64,000 nucleotides of DNA from the NCBI RefSeq assembly GCF_010500245.1, contig NZ_JAAGOX010000010.1:1-64000 (forward strand), in the 5' to 3' direction. Under the pieces are notes generated by a model. That model made no database searches. It worked only from the letters and a program-made list of their open reading frames with translations, and was not told the origin of the DNA. The stretch is from Ruegeria sp. PrR005. Its GTDB lineage: Bacteria > Pseudomonadota > Alphaproteobacteria > Rhodobacterales > Rhodobacteraceae. A program made the position numbers and the translations under genes. Positions 33,932-43,068 of the stretch are shown piece after piece. Each line of letters opens with the position of its first letter. Position 1 is the stretch's first letter.

Positions 33932-35536
33932 TCAGCGGTTGCCGCGCACCAGGTCAGCCGCCTTTTCACCGATCATGATTGTGGGGGCGTTGGTGTTCGA
34001 ACCTACAAGGCTGGGCATGACCGAGCTGTCGCAGATCCGCAAACCGTCTATCCCACGTACCCTTAGCTGCGAGTCCACCACAGCCATCGGGTCACTATCC
34101 GCTCCCATTTTGCAGGTGCAGGTCGGGTGATAGGATGTGCGCCCGTATTGGCGGGCATAAGCTTCGTAGTCGGCCTGAGTTCTTACGTTCTCATCCGGAA
34201 AACGGATCTTGCGAATGCGCTTTTGCAGAGCGGCCTGTTCAAAGATCTCGCGGCTGATCTTGACCCCTTCGACGGAAGTTTTCAGGTCATCGGGGTGGCC
34301 CAGGAAGTTGGGGTCGACGATCGGCAGCGCCGCGGGGTCCGCAGAACGCAGCTTGACCGTACCCCGGGCCTTGGGACGCAGTGTATAGCTGTTCAGCGTG
34401 ATCCCTGACGAGCCTTTCGGCACGCTTGGCACACCGGCTTCGGCCCCGGCACCGGCGAGGAAGTGAAATTGCAGGTCGGGGATTGCCTGATCCCGGTCAG
34501 CATACCAGAATGCGCCGCCTTCGACGACATTTGACGTCACCGGCCCGCTGCCAAACAGGTAGTACTGAGCCCCCGCCCAAACCATCCAATGCAGCTTGTT
34601 ATACTTGTCGAGGCTATGGTGTCCGGTCAGTTCCGCAACGATGTCGATACCGAAATGATCGTTCAGGTTCTCACCAACGCCGGGCAGATCCTGGACGACC
34701 TGAATGGAATGTTCGCGCAGATGATCAGCGGGACCCAACCCGGACAGCATCATCAGCTTAGGCGTTCCGATCGCACCCGAGGTGATCAACACTTCTGTGC
34801 TGGCCCGGGCGGAGAGGCGCCCCGATTTATCGGAAAAATCAACGCCGATGGCGCGGCCCTTTTCAATCACCACCCGATGCACCAGACAGCCGGTCCTGAC
34901 CGTCAAGTTGGGCCGTGCCGATGCCGGTCGCAGATATCCCACCGCTGCGGAACAACGTTTACCGTTCCGTGTCGTGGTTTGATAAACTCCTGCACCCTGT
35001 TGCACGGGACCGTTGAAATCCGGGTTATGGGGAATGCCGCGTTGCTGGCAGGCCTGCACGAATGCCCGAGTCATAGGTTGCGGTTCCGGTACGTTGGATA
35101 CGCCTAGTTCACCATCGGTGCCGTGCCAGTCACCAGCCAAAAAGGTGTTACCCTCGGAGCGCAGGAAATACTTCTGGATCTCGGGGAAGGACCACCCGTC
35201 ACACCCCTCGTCCCGCGCCCACCGGTCATAGTCGGCCGGGTTGCCGCGTGTGAAAACCTCGGCATTGATCGAAGAGCCGCCGCCGATCACCCGTGCCTGG
35301 GCATAGGGGATTTCCCGGTTGTTCGCGTGTTTTTGTGGCGCAGTCACCAGCCCCCAGGTGTGCGGGCCAGTCGTCATCTTTGCAAAACCGACAGGCATGT
35401 GGATCAGGGGATGCCAATCCTTGCCCCCCGCCTCTAACAGAAGCACGCGACAGGAACTGTCCTCGGTCAGGCGGTTGGCCAGAACACAACCCGATGACCC
35501 GCCTCCGACAATAATGTAATCGTATCCGTCGGCCAT
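33932..35536 (-). CDS. GMC-family FAD alcohol dehydrogenase (choline dehydrogenase-like)
   Basis: A 534-residue flavoprotein starting at the ATG at 35536. It has the Rossmann motif YIIVGGGSSGCVLANRL, the GMC signature 1 (YAQARVIGGGSSINAEV) and signature 2 (ITSGAIGTPKLMMLSGLGP), and the active-site region YHPTCTCKMG with the catalytic His. It oxidises a primary alcohol to an aldehyde, using FAD and probably a respiratory quinone. It is the last gene of a long operon that begins with the sugar-type ABC importer, next to an aldehyde dehydrogenase. Confidence 0.9.
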   Translation of the reverse strand: MADGYDYIIVGGGSSGCVLANRLTEDSSCRVLLLEAGGKDWHPLIHMPVGFAKMTTGPHTWGLVTAPQKHANNREIPYAQARVIGGGSSINAEVFTRGNPADYDRWARDEGCDGWSFPEIQKYFLRSEGNTFLAGDWHGTDGELGVSNVPEPQPMTRAFVQACQQRGIPHNPDFNGPVQQGAGVYQTTTRNGKRCSAAVGYLRPASARPNLTVRTGCLVHRVVIEKGRAIGVDFSDKSGRLSARASTEVLITSGAIGTPKLMMLSGLGPADHLREHSIQVVQDLPGVGENLNDHFGIDIVAELTGHHSLDKYNKLHWMVWAGAQYYLFGSGPVTSNVVEGGAFWYADRDQAIPDLQFHFLAGAGAEAGVPSVPKGSSGITLNSYTLRPKARGTVKLRSADPAALPIVDPNFLGHPDDLKTSVEGVKISREIFEQAALQKRIRKIRFPDENVRTQADYEAYARQYGRTSYHPTCTCKMGADSDPMAVVDSQLRVRGIDGLRICDSSVMPSLVGSNTNAPTIMIGEKAADLVRGNR

Positions 35537-35547
35537 GATGCCCCCCT

Positions 35548-37050
35548 TTACGCGATCCAAGGTGTACGTTTGCCGATCTCGATATGAACTGACTTAATCT
35601 GGGTGTATTCTTCGACGCCGTACATGCCCGCCTCGCGGCCCCAGCCGGATTGTTTGAACCCACCAAGCGGCAATTCCGGTCCGCCCGCAAGTGTCGTATT
35701 GACCCAGAAACGACCGGCCTGTACCCGCCGCGTTACCATCAGCGCCTTGTCAATGTTCTTGGTCCAGACCGATGCCGCCAACCCGTATTCGGTGTCATTT
35801 GCAATCTTGATGGCCTCGTCCACCGTGTCGAACGGCATGATCGTCAGAACCGGCCCGAAAATCTCTTCCCGCGCGATCGACATCTCGGCAGTGACGTCGG
35901 CAAACAAGGTTGGCGCGATGTATCGGCCGCGCCCAAAATCCATCTGTTCGCCCCCACAGATCAGCCGGGCGCCTTCGGTTCTCCCCTTTTCGATGTAGGC
36001 CATGATCGTGCGGTTCTGCGCATCGGTGGTGATCGCCCCGATTTGCGTGGCCTCGTCCAGCGGATCGCCCACGACGACCTTGGCGAACTTGTCCCGCACC
36101 ATTTGTGAGAACTTTTCCGCGACTGTGCGCTCCACGATCAGCCTTGATCCCGACACGCAGCATTGTCCGGTGTTAAACCCGATCCCAAAGGCCACGCCGT
36201 CGGCAGCATCTTCCAGATCCGCATCGGCAAACACAATCTGGGGGTTCTTGCCCCCCAGTTCCAGCCCCAGTTTCTTGAAGTTGCTGCGCCCGGCGGCCTC
36301 GACGACACGGCGCCCCACGGCAGTGGAGCCGGTGAACGACAGCATGTCAACTCGCGGATGTTCGATTAGCGCCTGACCGATGGTGGACCCCGATCCGGTG
36401 ACCACGTTCATGCAACCGTGTGGCAGACCGGCCTCGGTCAGGATCTCGGCCAGGATCAGCGTGGTGGCACTGGTAACCTCGGATGGCTTCGCGACGATCG
36501 TGCAGCCGGATGCAAGGATATAGGGAACCCGTTCGCACAGGATCAGGAAAGGGAAATTCCATGGCGTGATGATGCCCACCACACCCACCGGCTCGCGCGT
36601 GACAAGACCGAGCATCCCGTCGCCCAGGTTGTTGAAACTGTCGCCGTGCAAGGATCGGGCCAGGCCGCTGGCATATTCAAACATGTCCGCACAACCCGCC
36701 ACTTCAGCCCGTGCCTGGGAAATCGGCTTGCCGTTCTCCAGCGTCTCAAAATACGCAATTTCCTTGGCGCGTTCGCGGATCAACGCCCCGGCGCGCAACA
36801 ACACGGCCGCCCGCGCCTGCCCGTTCAGACCAGACCAGCGCCGGTCGTCAAAAGCCGCTCGGGCGGAGTCCACCGCCATGTCCAGATCTTCCTCCGTGCA
36901 TTTAGGAATGCGCGTCACAGGGACATCATGGCCCGGAGAGTTCCGGCTGAAGACCTCGCGCGAGCCGGCTGGAACATAGGCGCCGTCGACAAAGAACCCG
37001 AATTCGCGCGGGTTTGTCGGCAATGACAGTCGTGTGCTGCTTTTGTCCAT
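35548..37050 (-). CDS. Aldehyde dehydrogenase
   Basis: A 500-residue NAD(P)-dependent ALDH that starts at the ATG at 37050 with GGAGAG upstream. Catalytic motifs: Glu in LELGGKNPQIV, Cys in FNTGQCCVSGSR, cofactor GSTAVGRRV and the PWNFP loop. It oxidises the aldehyde produced by the GMC or zinc alcohol dehydrogenase to an acid, which could then be activated by the CoA-transferase. Confidence 0.93.
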   Translation of the reverse strand: MDKSSTRLSLPTNPREFGFFVDGAYVPAGSREVFSRNSPGHDVPVTRIPKCTEEDLDMAVDSARAAFDDRRWSGLNGQARAAVLLRAGALIRERAKEIAYFETLENGKPISQARAEVAGCADMFEYASGLARSLHGDSFNNLGDGMLGLVTREPVGVVGIITPWNFPFLILCERVPYILASGCTIVAKPSEVTSATTLILAEILTEAGLPHGCMNVVTGSGSTIGQALIEHPRVDMLSFTGSTAVGRRVVEAAGRSNFKKLGLELGGKNPQIVFADADLEDAADGVAFGIGFNTGQCCVSGSRLIVERTVAEKFSQMVRDKFAKVVVGDPLDEATQIGAITTDAQNRTIMAYIEKGRTEGARLICGGEQMDFGRGRYIAPTLFADVTAEMSIAREEIFGPVLTIMPFDTVDEAIKIANDTEYGLAASVWTKNIDKALMVTRRVQAGRFWVNTTLAGGPELPLGGFKQSGWGREAGMYGVEEYTQIKSVHIEIGKRTPWIA

Positions 37051-37107
37051 TTCGCTCTCTCCTTTGGCCGATTGGTCCTGCACGGACATTAGCGCTGGTC
37101 TCATGCG

Positions 37108-38136
37108 TCAGGTCGCCATAACGATTTGCGTTTTTAGATCTTTCGGGCGATCCGAGATCGTTTCAAAGGCCGCCTGAATATCGGTCAGCGGATACGTGGC
37201 ACGGGTGAATGGCTTGGTTCGGATACGGCCATGTACAAGCAGGGTCAGCGCGTCATGCATGTCTTGTCCCATTCCGGCGACTGATCCCTTGACGGAGTTC
37301 TCATGCAGGATCGTCTCCAGGATCGGCAACGCCAGCCTCTCGTCTACCCCTGTCAGACCAAAGGCGGCCAGATGTCCGCCCTTGCGCATCAACCGCAATG
37401 CAGTCTTGTACAGCGTGGGGTTCCCTACGCTTTCGATAACGATATCGGCACCGCGGCCTTCAGTTGCATCCATGACGGTTTGGTGCAGCTGGGCGGGATC
37501 GGTCACGCCGATGTCGGCACCGCATTCGAGGGCCATGGCGACACGGTCCTCGGACAGATCGGCGACGATAATCGGCGCGGCGCCGATGGTCCGCAACAAT
37601 TGCACATGCAGGTTCCCGACCGGTCCGGCACCGATGACCACAACAGATTGTCCAAAGGTGACCCGTGCCTTGCGCGCCGCCCGCACGACACAGGCCAGCG
37701 GTTCGGTCAGGACCAGAACCTCGAACGGGATGGCGTCAGGCGCAGGGATTACAAGCCGTGCTGGCACCACGATATATTCAGCAAAGGCGCCGTCCATCGT
37801 GATTCCCATCTGCCGCATATCCGGGCAATTGAGAACCTCGTTTCGGCGGCACCAGAAACAGTGACCACAGCCGACGTTCATGTCGACCACGGCCTTGCCA
37901 CCCAGCTGAAAACCCGTCACGCCGGACGCCACCGCCGCGATTGTTCCGGTAAACTCGTGGCCTGGGATCAATGGAAGGCTGTCTGCCGCGTAGTGACCGT
38001 TGAAAATATGCAGGTCCGTTCCGCAAACCCCGACTTGCGCAATCTTGATCAATACCTCGCCTTGACCGGGCTGCGGAATGGGGCGCTCTTCCACCTCGAA
38101 CCGTCCTGGTTTCACTAGAATAGCGGCGCGCATCAT
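37108..38136 (-). CDS. Zinc-dependent alcohol dehydrogenase (threonine/sorbitol-dehydrogenase-like)
   Basis: A 342-residue medium-chain dehydrogenase. Catalytic zinc: Cys in GVCGTDLHIF, then His-Glu in IPGHEFTG. Structural zinc: the four-Cys loop CGHCFWCRRNEVLNC. Cofactor: VVIGAGPVGNLHVQ. It oxidises a polyol, sugar alcohol or hydroxy acid with NAD. The start (ATGATG at 38136) overlaps the permease TGA, so it is the gene after the transporter and before the ALDH in one operon. Confidence 0.92.
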   Translation of the reverse strand: MMRAAILVKPGRFEVEERPIPQPGQGEVLIKIAQVGVCGTDLHIFNGHYAADSLPLIPGHEFTGTIAAVASGVTGFQLGGKAVVDMNVGCGHCFWCRRNEVLNCPDMRQMGITMDGAFAEYIVVPARLVIPAPDAIPFEVLVLTEPLACVVRAARKARVTFGQSVVVIGAGPVGNLHVQLLRTIGAAPIIVADLSEDRVAMALECGADIGVTDPAQLHQTVMDATEGRGADIVIESVGNPTLYKTALRLMRKGGHLAAFGLTGVDERLALPILETILHENSVKGSVAGMGQDMHDALTLLVHGRIRTKPFTRATYPLTDIQAAFETISDRPKDLKTQIVMAT

Positions 38137-39074
38137 TTCACGATCCGCATCTTTGAGCGGTCGATCGTCATGGCGATGGCGACAATCAGGATGACGCCAA
38201 AGATCATCTGCTGCATTGTCGCGTCGACTTCGAGATAAACCATCGCCGAGCGGATCACGACAACAATGAGCGTGCCCACCAGCGTGTTGATGACCCCACC
38301 GACCCCTCCGGTCAGAGGGGTGCCGCCAACAAGCACCGCCACAATGGCAAGGATCAGGAAACCGTTGGCTAGGTTGGCGTCGCCCCCGGACAGTTTGACC
38401 GAGAACATCAATCCGGCAATCGCGGCAAAGGTGCCTGAAAGCGCAAAGGCCAGGATCTTGATCTGGTCCACTTTCAAGCCCGAGGCCACCGCCGCCAATT
38501 CGCCAGATCCGACCGCCTTGAGCGCGCGGCCGAATGTGGTTCGGGATTGCAGGAACCACGCAAGGGCAAGCAACAGTCCCGCAATGACCAACTCATGGGG
38601 AATGCCAACGGTGTTTCCGAACATCCAACCGAAACTCGCATCACGAGCGTCGGCGTTCATCGAAAGCGCCCGCTCGCCCGACAGGAACCGGGCACCGGAC
38701 AGCGCGATGAACCCCATGGCGAGGGTCGCTACAAAAGACGGCACAAACTGGCGGGTCGTGATCCAACCCGAAGCGGCCCCGATCACAAAACCGGCACCAA
38801 TGCACAGAAACGCAACAAAGATCCCGTATTGCACCAGGTAAACCGTAGCGACCACAGTGACCAGATTGGCGACCTGCTGCATCGACAGGTCGATGCCCCC
38901 GATGTAGATCGCGAATGTCATTCCCAAGGCCATGATGAAAAGCGGCACGATATCCGCCACCAGTTGCACAAGGCTTGCCGGGTTCAAAAAGGAGGGGTTG
39001 AGCGCCCCGACCAGCAGCACCAGCACCGCCAAGGTGATCCAGGGAAAATACGGTTTCAGATTTTCGATCGACAT
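38133..39074 (-). CDS. Sugar-type ABC permease 2 (RbsC-like)
   Basis: A 313-residue permease of the ribose/xylose class, with eight to ten membrane helices and the family segments FAIYIGGIDLSMQQVANLV and GGTPLTGGVGGVINTLVGTL. It is one of two different permeases in this system, so the importer probably uses a heterodimeric channel. It lies 11 bp after the ATPase gene. Confidence 0.92.
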   Translation of the reverse strand: MSIENLKPYFPWITLAVLVLLVGALNPSFLNPASLVQLVADIVPLFIMALGMTFAIYIGGIDLSMQQVANLVTVVATVYLVQYGIFVAFLCIGAGFVIGAASGWITTRQFVPSFVATLAMGFIALSGARFLSGERALSMNADARDASFGWMFGNTVGIPHELVIAGLLLALAWFLQSRTTFGRALKAVGSGELAAVASGLKVDQIKILAFALSGTFAAIAGLMFSVKLSGGDANLANGFLILAIVAVLVGGTPLTGGVGGVINTLVGTLIVVVIRSAMVYLEVDATMQQMIFGVILIVAIAMTIDRSKMRIVK

Positions 39075-39085
39075 ATCCGATTTCC

Positions 39086-40591
39086 TCAGATCATGTGATG
39101 AACAAGGTCAAAGGGAGAGGGTTTGCCGCCCGGAGACCCGTCAAATCGTTTCTGTATTTCGCCATCTTTGAGAACGAGGATCGTGTGGCTGAGTCCAATG
39201 GCTTCTTCCAAAGTGTCGGCGACCAGGACGATACCCGCGCCGTCGTCGCACATCTCGCGGATCATGTCGTAGACATCTTCCTTGGCTCCGATATCCAGCC
39301 CGCGTGTCGGGTGATCGAGCAGGAAGATGTCAGACCCGCCTGACCGCCACTTGGCCAGAACAACCTTTTGCTGGTTGCCGCCGGACAATCCTCCGCAATC
39401 CTTGTAGACATCCGGGGTCTTGATCGAGAGACGCTTGATCCAGTTTTCGGCCAGGGCCTTTTCCTCGCGGATGCGCAAGACCCCGTGCGACGCATATTTG
39501 CCCATCTGGCTGAGTGTCATGTTCTCATAGACGTTCATGCCATTGACGATGCCTTCGACCTTACGTTCGCGCGGCACATAACCGACGCCTCGCGCGACCG
39601 CTTCTTGTGCAGTGGCGCGATGAAAGGGATTTCCCTTGATCGCGACCGCCCCGGTGCTTGGCCTTTCCAGGCCAAAAATCGTCCGTAAAACGGCTTCGCG
39701 CCCGGACCCTTCTGTGCCAACAAGGCACAACACCTCTCCCGGGTGCAGATCGAATGAGACGTCGCGGTATTTTCCGGCAACGCTCACGCGGTCGAACCGG
39801 ACCAGCGTTTTGCCGCTGTCATAGGGGTGTTGCTTCTGTTCGCGATAGTATTGCTTGTCGACTTCGCGTCCCACCATCTTGTGCTGGATCGCGTCGATGT
39901 TTGCCTGGCCATGCTCTACGACATCGACAACTTCACCATCCTTCATCACATAAATCCGGTCAGACAGTTCCAGTACCTCGTCCATGCGATGCGAGACGAA
40001 GATGAACGACGCCCGACTGGTCAATTCGCGCACCAGCGAGAAGAGAAGTTCAACCTCTTCCTTGGCCAGGACCGACGTCGGCTCGTCCAGCAGGATCACC
40101 AGATCGCCGTCGATGCGTTCTTCCAGGGTCAGCACCTTGGCCAGCTCCACAAGCTGGCGCTGTGCAAAGGACAGTTTCGATGTCACTGTAGAAGGATCGA
40201 TATCCAGTTTCACTTTTCGCAACTGGTGCCGGGCCGCCTTTGCCATGGCTGTCCAGTTGATCACGCCAAACCGGACAAATTGCTGCTCGAACCCCAGAAA
40301 GATGTTCTCCATCACCGTCAGGTTTGTAATCAGGGACTGCTCTTGGAAAACCATCCCGATGCCGTGATCCATTGCCTGGCGCGGGTTCTGGAAACGAACG
40401 GCCTTGCCGTCGATTGTCACGGTGCCGCTATCAGGCTGGTAGGCGCCGTAGATTACCTTCATCAAAGTGGACTTGCCCGCGCCGTTTTCCCCGACGAGTC
40501 CAACGATCTCGCCGCGTCCGATCTTGAAATCCACGGCCTTGAGTGCGTGAACGCCCGGGAACTTCTTGTCGACCTTGTTCAGCTGGTACAT
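39086..40591 (-). CDS. Sugar-type ABC ATPase (RbsA/XylG-like, double cassette)
   Basis: A 501-residue ATPase with two nucleotide-binding domains, as in RbsA and XylG. First domain: GENGAGKSTLMK, signature-like LSFAQRQLVE and Walker B VILLDEPTSVL. Second domain: GTEGSGREAVLRTI, a degenerate Walker A, and LSGGNQQKVVLAKW followed by FLLDHPTRGLD. It powers uptake through the two permeases beside it. Confidence 0.94.
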   Translation of the reverse strand: MYQLNKVDKKFPGVHALKAVDFKIGRGEIVGLVGENGAGKSTLMKVIYGAYQPDSGTVTIDGKAVRFQNPRQAMDHGIGMVFQEQSLITNLTVMENIFLGFEQQFVRFGVINWTAMAKAARHQLRKVKLDIDPSTVTSKLSFAQRQLVELAKVLTLEERIDGDLVILLDEPTSVLAKEEVELLFSLVRELTSRASFIFVSHRMDEVLELSDRIYVMKDGEVVDVVEHGQANIDAIQHKMVGREVDKQYYREQKQHPYDSGKTLVRFDRVSVAGKYRDVSFDLHPGEVLCLVGTEGSGREAVLRTIFGLERPSTGAVAIKGNPFHRATAQEAVARGVGYVPRERKVEGIVNGMNVYENMTLSQMGKYASHGVLRIREEKALAENWIKRLSIKTPDVYKDCGGLSGGNQQKVVLAKWRSGGSDIFLLDHPTRGLDIGAKEDVYDMIREMCDDGAGIVLVADTLEEAIGLSHTILVLKDGEIQKRFDGSPGGKPSPFDLVHHMI

Positions 40592-40601
40592 CGCTCTGCC
40601 C

Positions 40602-41600
40602 CTATTTCACAAAGCTGATGGATTTGCGGTCGGTCGACAGGATGACGGCGAGGATCACGAGAATGCCCAGCACCCCGTCCTGAACGTAACCGGGCAGCCC
40701 GATCACCACCATTCCATTGCCGATGACAAAGACGATCAACACGCCCACCAAGGTATTCCAAACCCCGCCGATACCGCCCCACAAGGCAGTGCCACCAACA
40801 ACCACCGCTGTGACGGACAGGAACATGAAGTCGTTGCCGGTTGCGGTTTCCGCGATCCCGATGCGACCCACGGCCAGCAGCGCGCCAACGGCAAAGAAAA
40901 CGCCCGCAACCGTATATCCCAGAACGCGGACCCGGCTCACGTTCAGGCCCGATGCGATGGCCAGGTCCTCGCCACCACCAACCGCATAGAAATTACGTCC
41001 CAGCGTGGTGCGAGTCTGAATGAACCAGGCGATCAACAGAAAGACCCCAGCCACATAGACCATCAGAGGGAATCCGAGAACGCGCTCGGTAAGAAGGGAC
41101 CGGAACAACTCGTCCTCGATACGAATTCGATCGCCGCCAGTCATCACCATGGCCAGCCCCGTGCCGACAAAACCCATCGCCAGCGACGCCATGAAAGACG
41201 GGATCTTGAGCTTGACGTGGATCAGCCCGTTGACAAAGCCGAGAGCCGCGCCGACGAGCATCGCGAAGGGCAATGCCAACCAGGCCCAACTGGCCAAGGT
41301 GCCACCCAGCCACAGAAAGCAAAATGCAAAGGAGACCGCACATACGGACACGGTGCCTTCCATCGACAGGTCGATCGAACCCATGATAATGACGAATGTT
41401 ACGCCGGTGGCCACCATGAGCGCAGGCGAGGCAGCAATCAGGATTCGCGCAAAATTTCGGGTCGACAGAAACCGTGGTTCGATCGCCGCGAAGAAGCCGC
41501 AGAGCACGATCAGAACCAGAAGCGGGGCCCATTTCACCAGAGTTTCACGTCCAATGCCGACCCAGGTGCCCGCTTTGTCGGCTGTCTGTATTGTGGCCAA
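40602..41600 (-). CDS. Sugar-type ABC permease 1 (RbsC-like)
   Basis: A 332-residue permease. A TTG at 41600 is chosen as start because GGAGGAAG lies six bases upstream; the longer frame from 41615 also uses TTG and lacks this spacing. The conserved segments FVIIMGSIDLSMEGTVSVC and GGTALWGGIGGVWNTLVGVL match the other permease and the family. It follows the binding-protein gene after a pair of stem-loops. Confidence 0.9.
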   Translation of the reverse strand: MATIQTADKAGTWVGIGRETLVKWAPLLVLIVLCGFFAAIEPRFLSTRNFARILIAASPALMVATGVTFVIIMGSIDLSMEGTVSVCAVSFAFCFLWLGGTLASWAWLALPFAMLVGAALGFVNGLIHVKLKIPSFMASLAMGFVGTGLAMVMTGGDRIRIEDELFRSLLTERVLGFPLMVYVAGVFLLIAWFIQTRTTLGRNFYAVGGGEDLAIASGLNVSRVRVLGYTVAGVFFAVGALLAVGRIGIAETATGNDFMFLSVTAVVVGGTALWGGIGGVWNTLVGVLIVFVIGNGMVVIGLPGYVQDGVLGILVILAVILSTDRKSISFVK

Positions 41601-41646
41601 GGTGCTTCCTCCCAAAGCGCTCTCGCGTCACCGTGCCGGCAACGAA

Positions 41647-41679
41647 CGGCTGGCTGAACCAGCCGGGCGTGGGGCCCGG
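41647..41679 (-). terminator. Two stem-loops between binding-protein and permease genes
   Basis: CGGCTGG-ctgaa-CCAGCCG (41647-41665) overlaps a second GC stem, CCGGGC-gtggg-GCCCGG (41663-41679). They lie after the binding-protein stop (41696). Such hairpins stabilise the upstream mRNA end or cause partial termination so that more binding protein than permease is made. Confidence 0.55.
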
Positions 41680-41695
41680 CCGGCCAATCCTCTGA

Positions 41696-42808
41696 TCACT
41701 TGTAGACGATGGGTCCGTTCGACGGCCCCCAGAAATCCGTCCAGTCATAGGTCGGCACGCTGTCCAGGTAGCTTGCCTTGAATTCCAATGCGTCGTCCGG
41801 CCGGACCATGATTGTCGGGCCATAGAACTCGCGGTGCTCGTTCGGTTCTTCGGACGGTTTGAAGCTGCCGATGGCCGCGTGATACGCAAGAGCCGCGGTG
41901 ATACCGCCACCCCAATGCGGGTTGGTAAAGACCGTGGCGAGAATCTTGCGTTCGGCGACCAGCTGGACCGCCTGCGGGTTGCCATCGTAGGACACGATGG
42001 GCATGTCCTCGATGCCTTCTGCGCGCAACGCTTCGAGCACGCCATAAGCGATGGTGTCGTTGGCGCAATGCACCCCGGTGATCTCGTCACCATAGCGGGT
42101 GAGAAAGGCGCTCATCACCTGATTGGCTTTCTGGGTGTCCCAGTCTGCTGGCTCGGCCGCCAGAAGCTCGACGTCGGGATAATCCTTGAGCGCGTTCTTC
42201 AGACCGTTCAGACGTTCAATGGCCGGGTTGTTGGAGGCGATGCCACCCAAATGAACCACGCCACCCTTGCCGCCCATCGCCTCCAGAAGAATGCGCGCCG
42301 TCTGTTCCGCCGGGCCTTCATCCGACCAGCTCATATGGCTGACATAGTTGTCGCCGAAATCCCAGGGATGAAGATCGTCGGTCTTGTTCCACAGCGTCGA
42401 TACATAGGCACCGGCTGCGGCTACGGCCTCGACGACGGGGCGCGCGTTCGGGGCGTCATTGGTGTCGATGGCCAGCGCCAGGTTGCCGCCTGTCTTGGCA
42501 AGCACAGCCTTGACATCAGCCAGCGATTTCTCGGACGAGCCCTCGTTGATCAGATGCGTCAGTGCGTCCTTGGTCATCCCAAGGCTTTGCACGAATGCTT
42601 CGCCACCAGATACGATTTCGTTCCAGTACGGGTTGGTTCGGTTGCGATAAGACCAGGCGATGGTCGGATCGGTCAGCGCCGCCCGCGCCATGCCGGGCCC
42701 CAAGGCTCCAATGGCGGCAACGCTGCCAAGACCGCAGGCGGAGGCGAACAGAAAGTTTCGCCGGCTTATTTTCTCTTTTTCGATGAAGTCCTTGATGAAC
42801 GTAGACAT
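41696..42808 (-). CDS. Sugar-type ABC substrate-binding protein, Tat leader
   Basis: A 370-residue periplasmic binding protein of the ribose/LacI-like fold (Peripla_BP_4 type). The ATG at 42808 follows GGGAGGAAA. The leader has SRRNFLFASACGLG, a Tat motif. The mature domain has SYRNRTNPYWNEIVSGGEAF and VIYDGN-like repeats, here VSYDGNPQAVQL. It opens the long operon binding protein - permease - ATPase - permease - ADH - ALDH - GMC oxidase. The ligand is probably a sugar, polyol or cyclic compound. Confidence 0.9.
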   Translation of the reverse strand: MSTFIKDFIEKEKISRRNFLFASACGLGSVAAIGALGPGMARAALTDPTIAWSYRNRTNPYWNEIVSGGEAFVQSLGMTKDALTHLINEGSSEKSLADVKAVLAKTGGNLALAIDTNDAPNARPVVEAVAAAGAYVSTLWNKTDDLHPWDFGDNYVSHMSWSDEGPAEQTARILLEAMGGKGGVVHLGGIASNNPAIERLNGLKNALKDYPDVELLAAEPADWDTQKANQVMSAFLTRYGDEITGVHCANDTIAYGVLEALRAEGIEDMPIVSYDGNPQAVQLVAERKILATVFTNPHWGGGITAALAYHAAIGSFKPSEEPNEHREFYGPTIMVRPDDALEFKASYLDSVPTYDWTDFWGPSNGPIVYK

Positions 42809-42915
42809 TGGTTTCCTCCCATTGTCGGCGTGAAGCCGGGACCGTGACAATCAAGCCGCGTACAGTCGACGCCTCATGTCTCTGCGACCCACGCCGCCAA
42901 GCCAAAAGACATATA

Positions 42916-42933
42916 ACGCACTAACTAGTTACT
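42916..42933. promoter_or_regulatory. 18-bp operator D, weaker match
   Basis: ACGCACT-aact-AGTTACT: the right half is identical to the perfect site at 29030, while the left half matches at four of seven bases. It lies between the importer operon (start 42808) and the TetR gene (start 43069), where that regulator would be expected to bind. Confidence 0.4.
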
Positions 42934-43068
42934 TCTTTACATGTCACTCCGTCAAGCCCTATGATAAAGACACGTCGTCGCATAAAGTGCTGCATGAGAA
43001 CCGGATTTTGACTGGCCGGGCGGGAACGGACATCAAGCGTAGAGAAAATCACAAGGCGCGGTGGAGAC

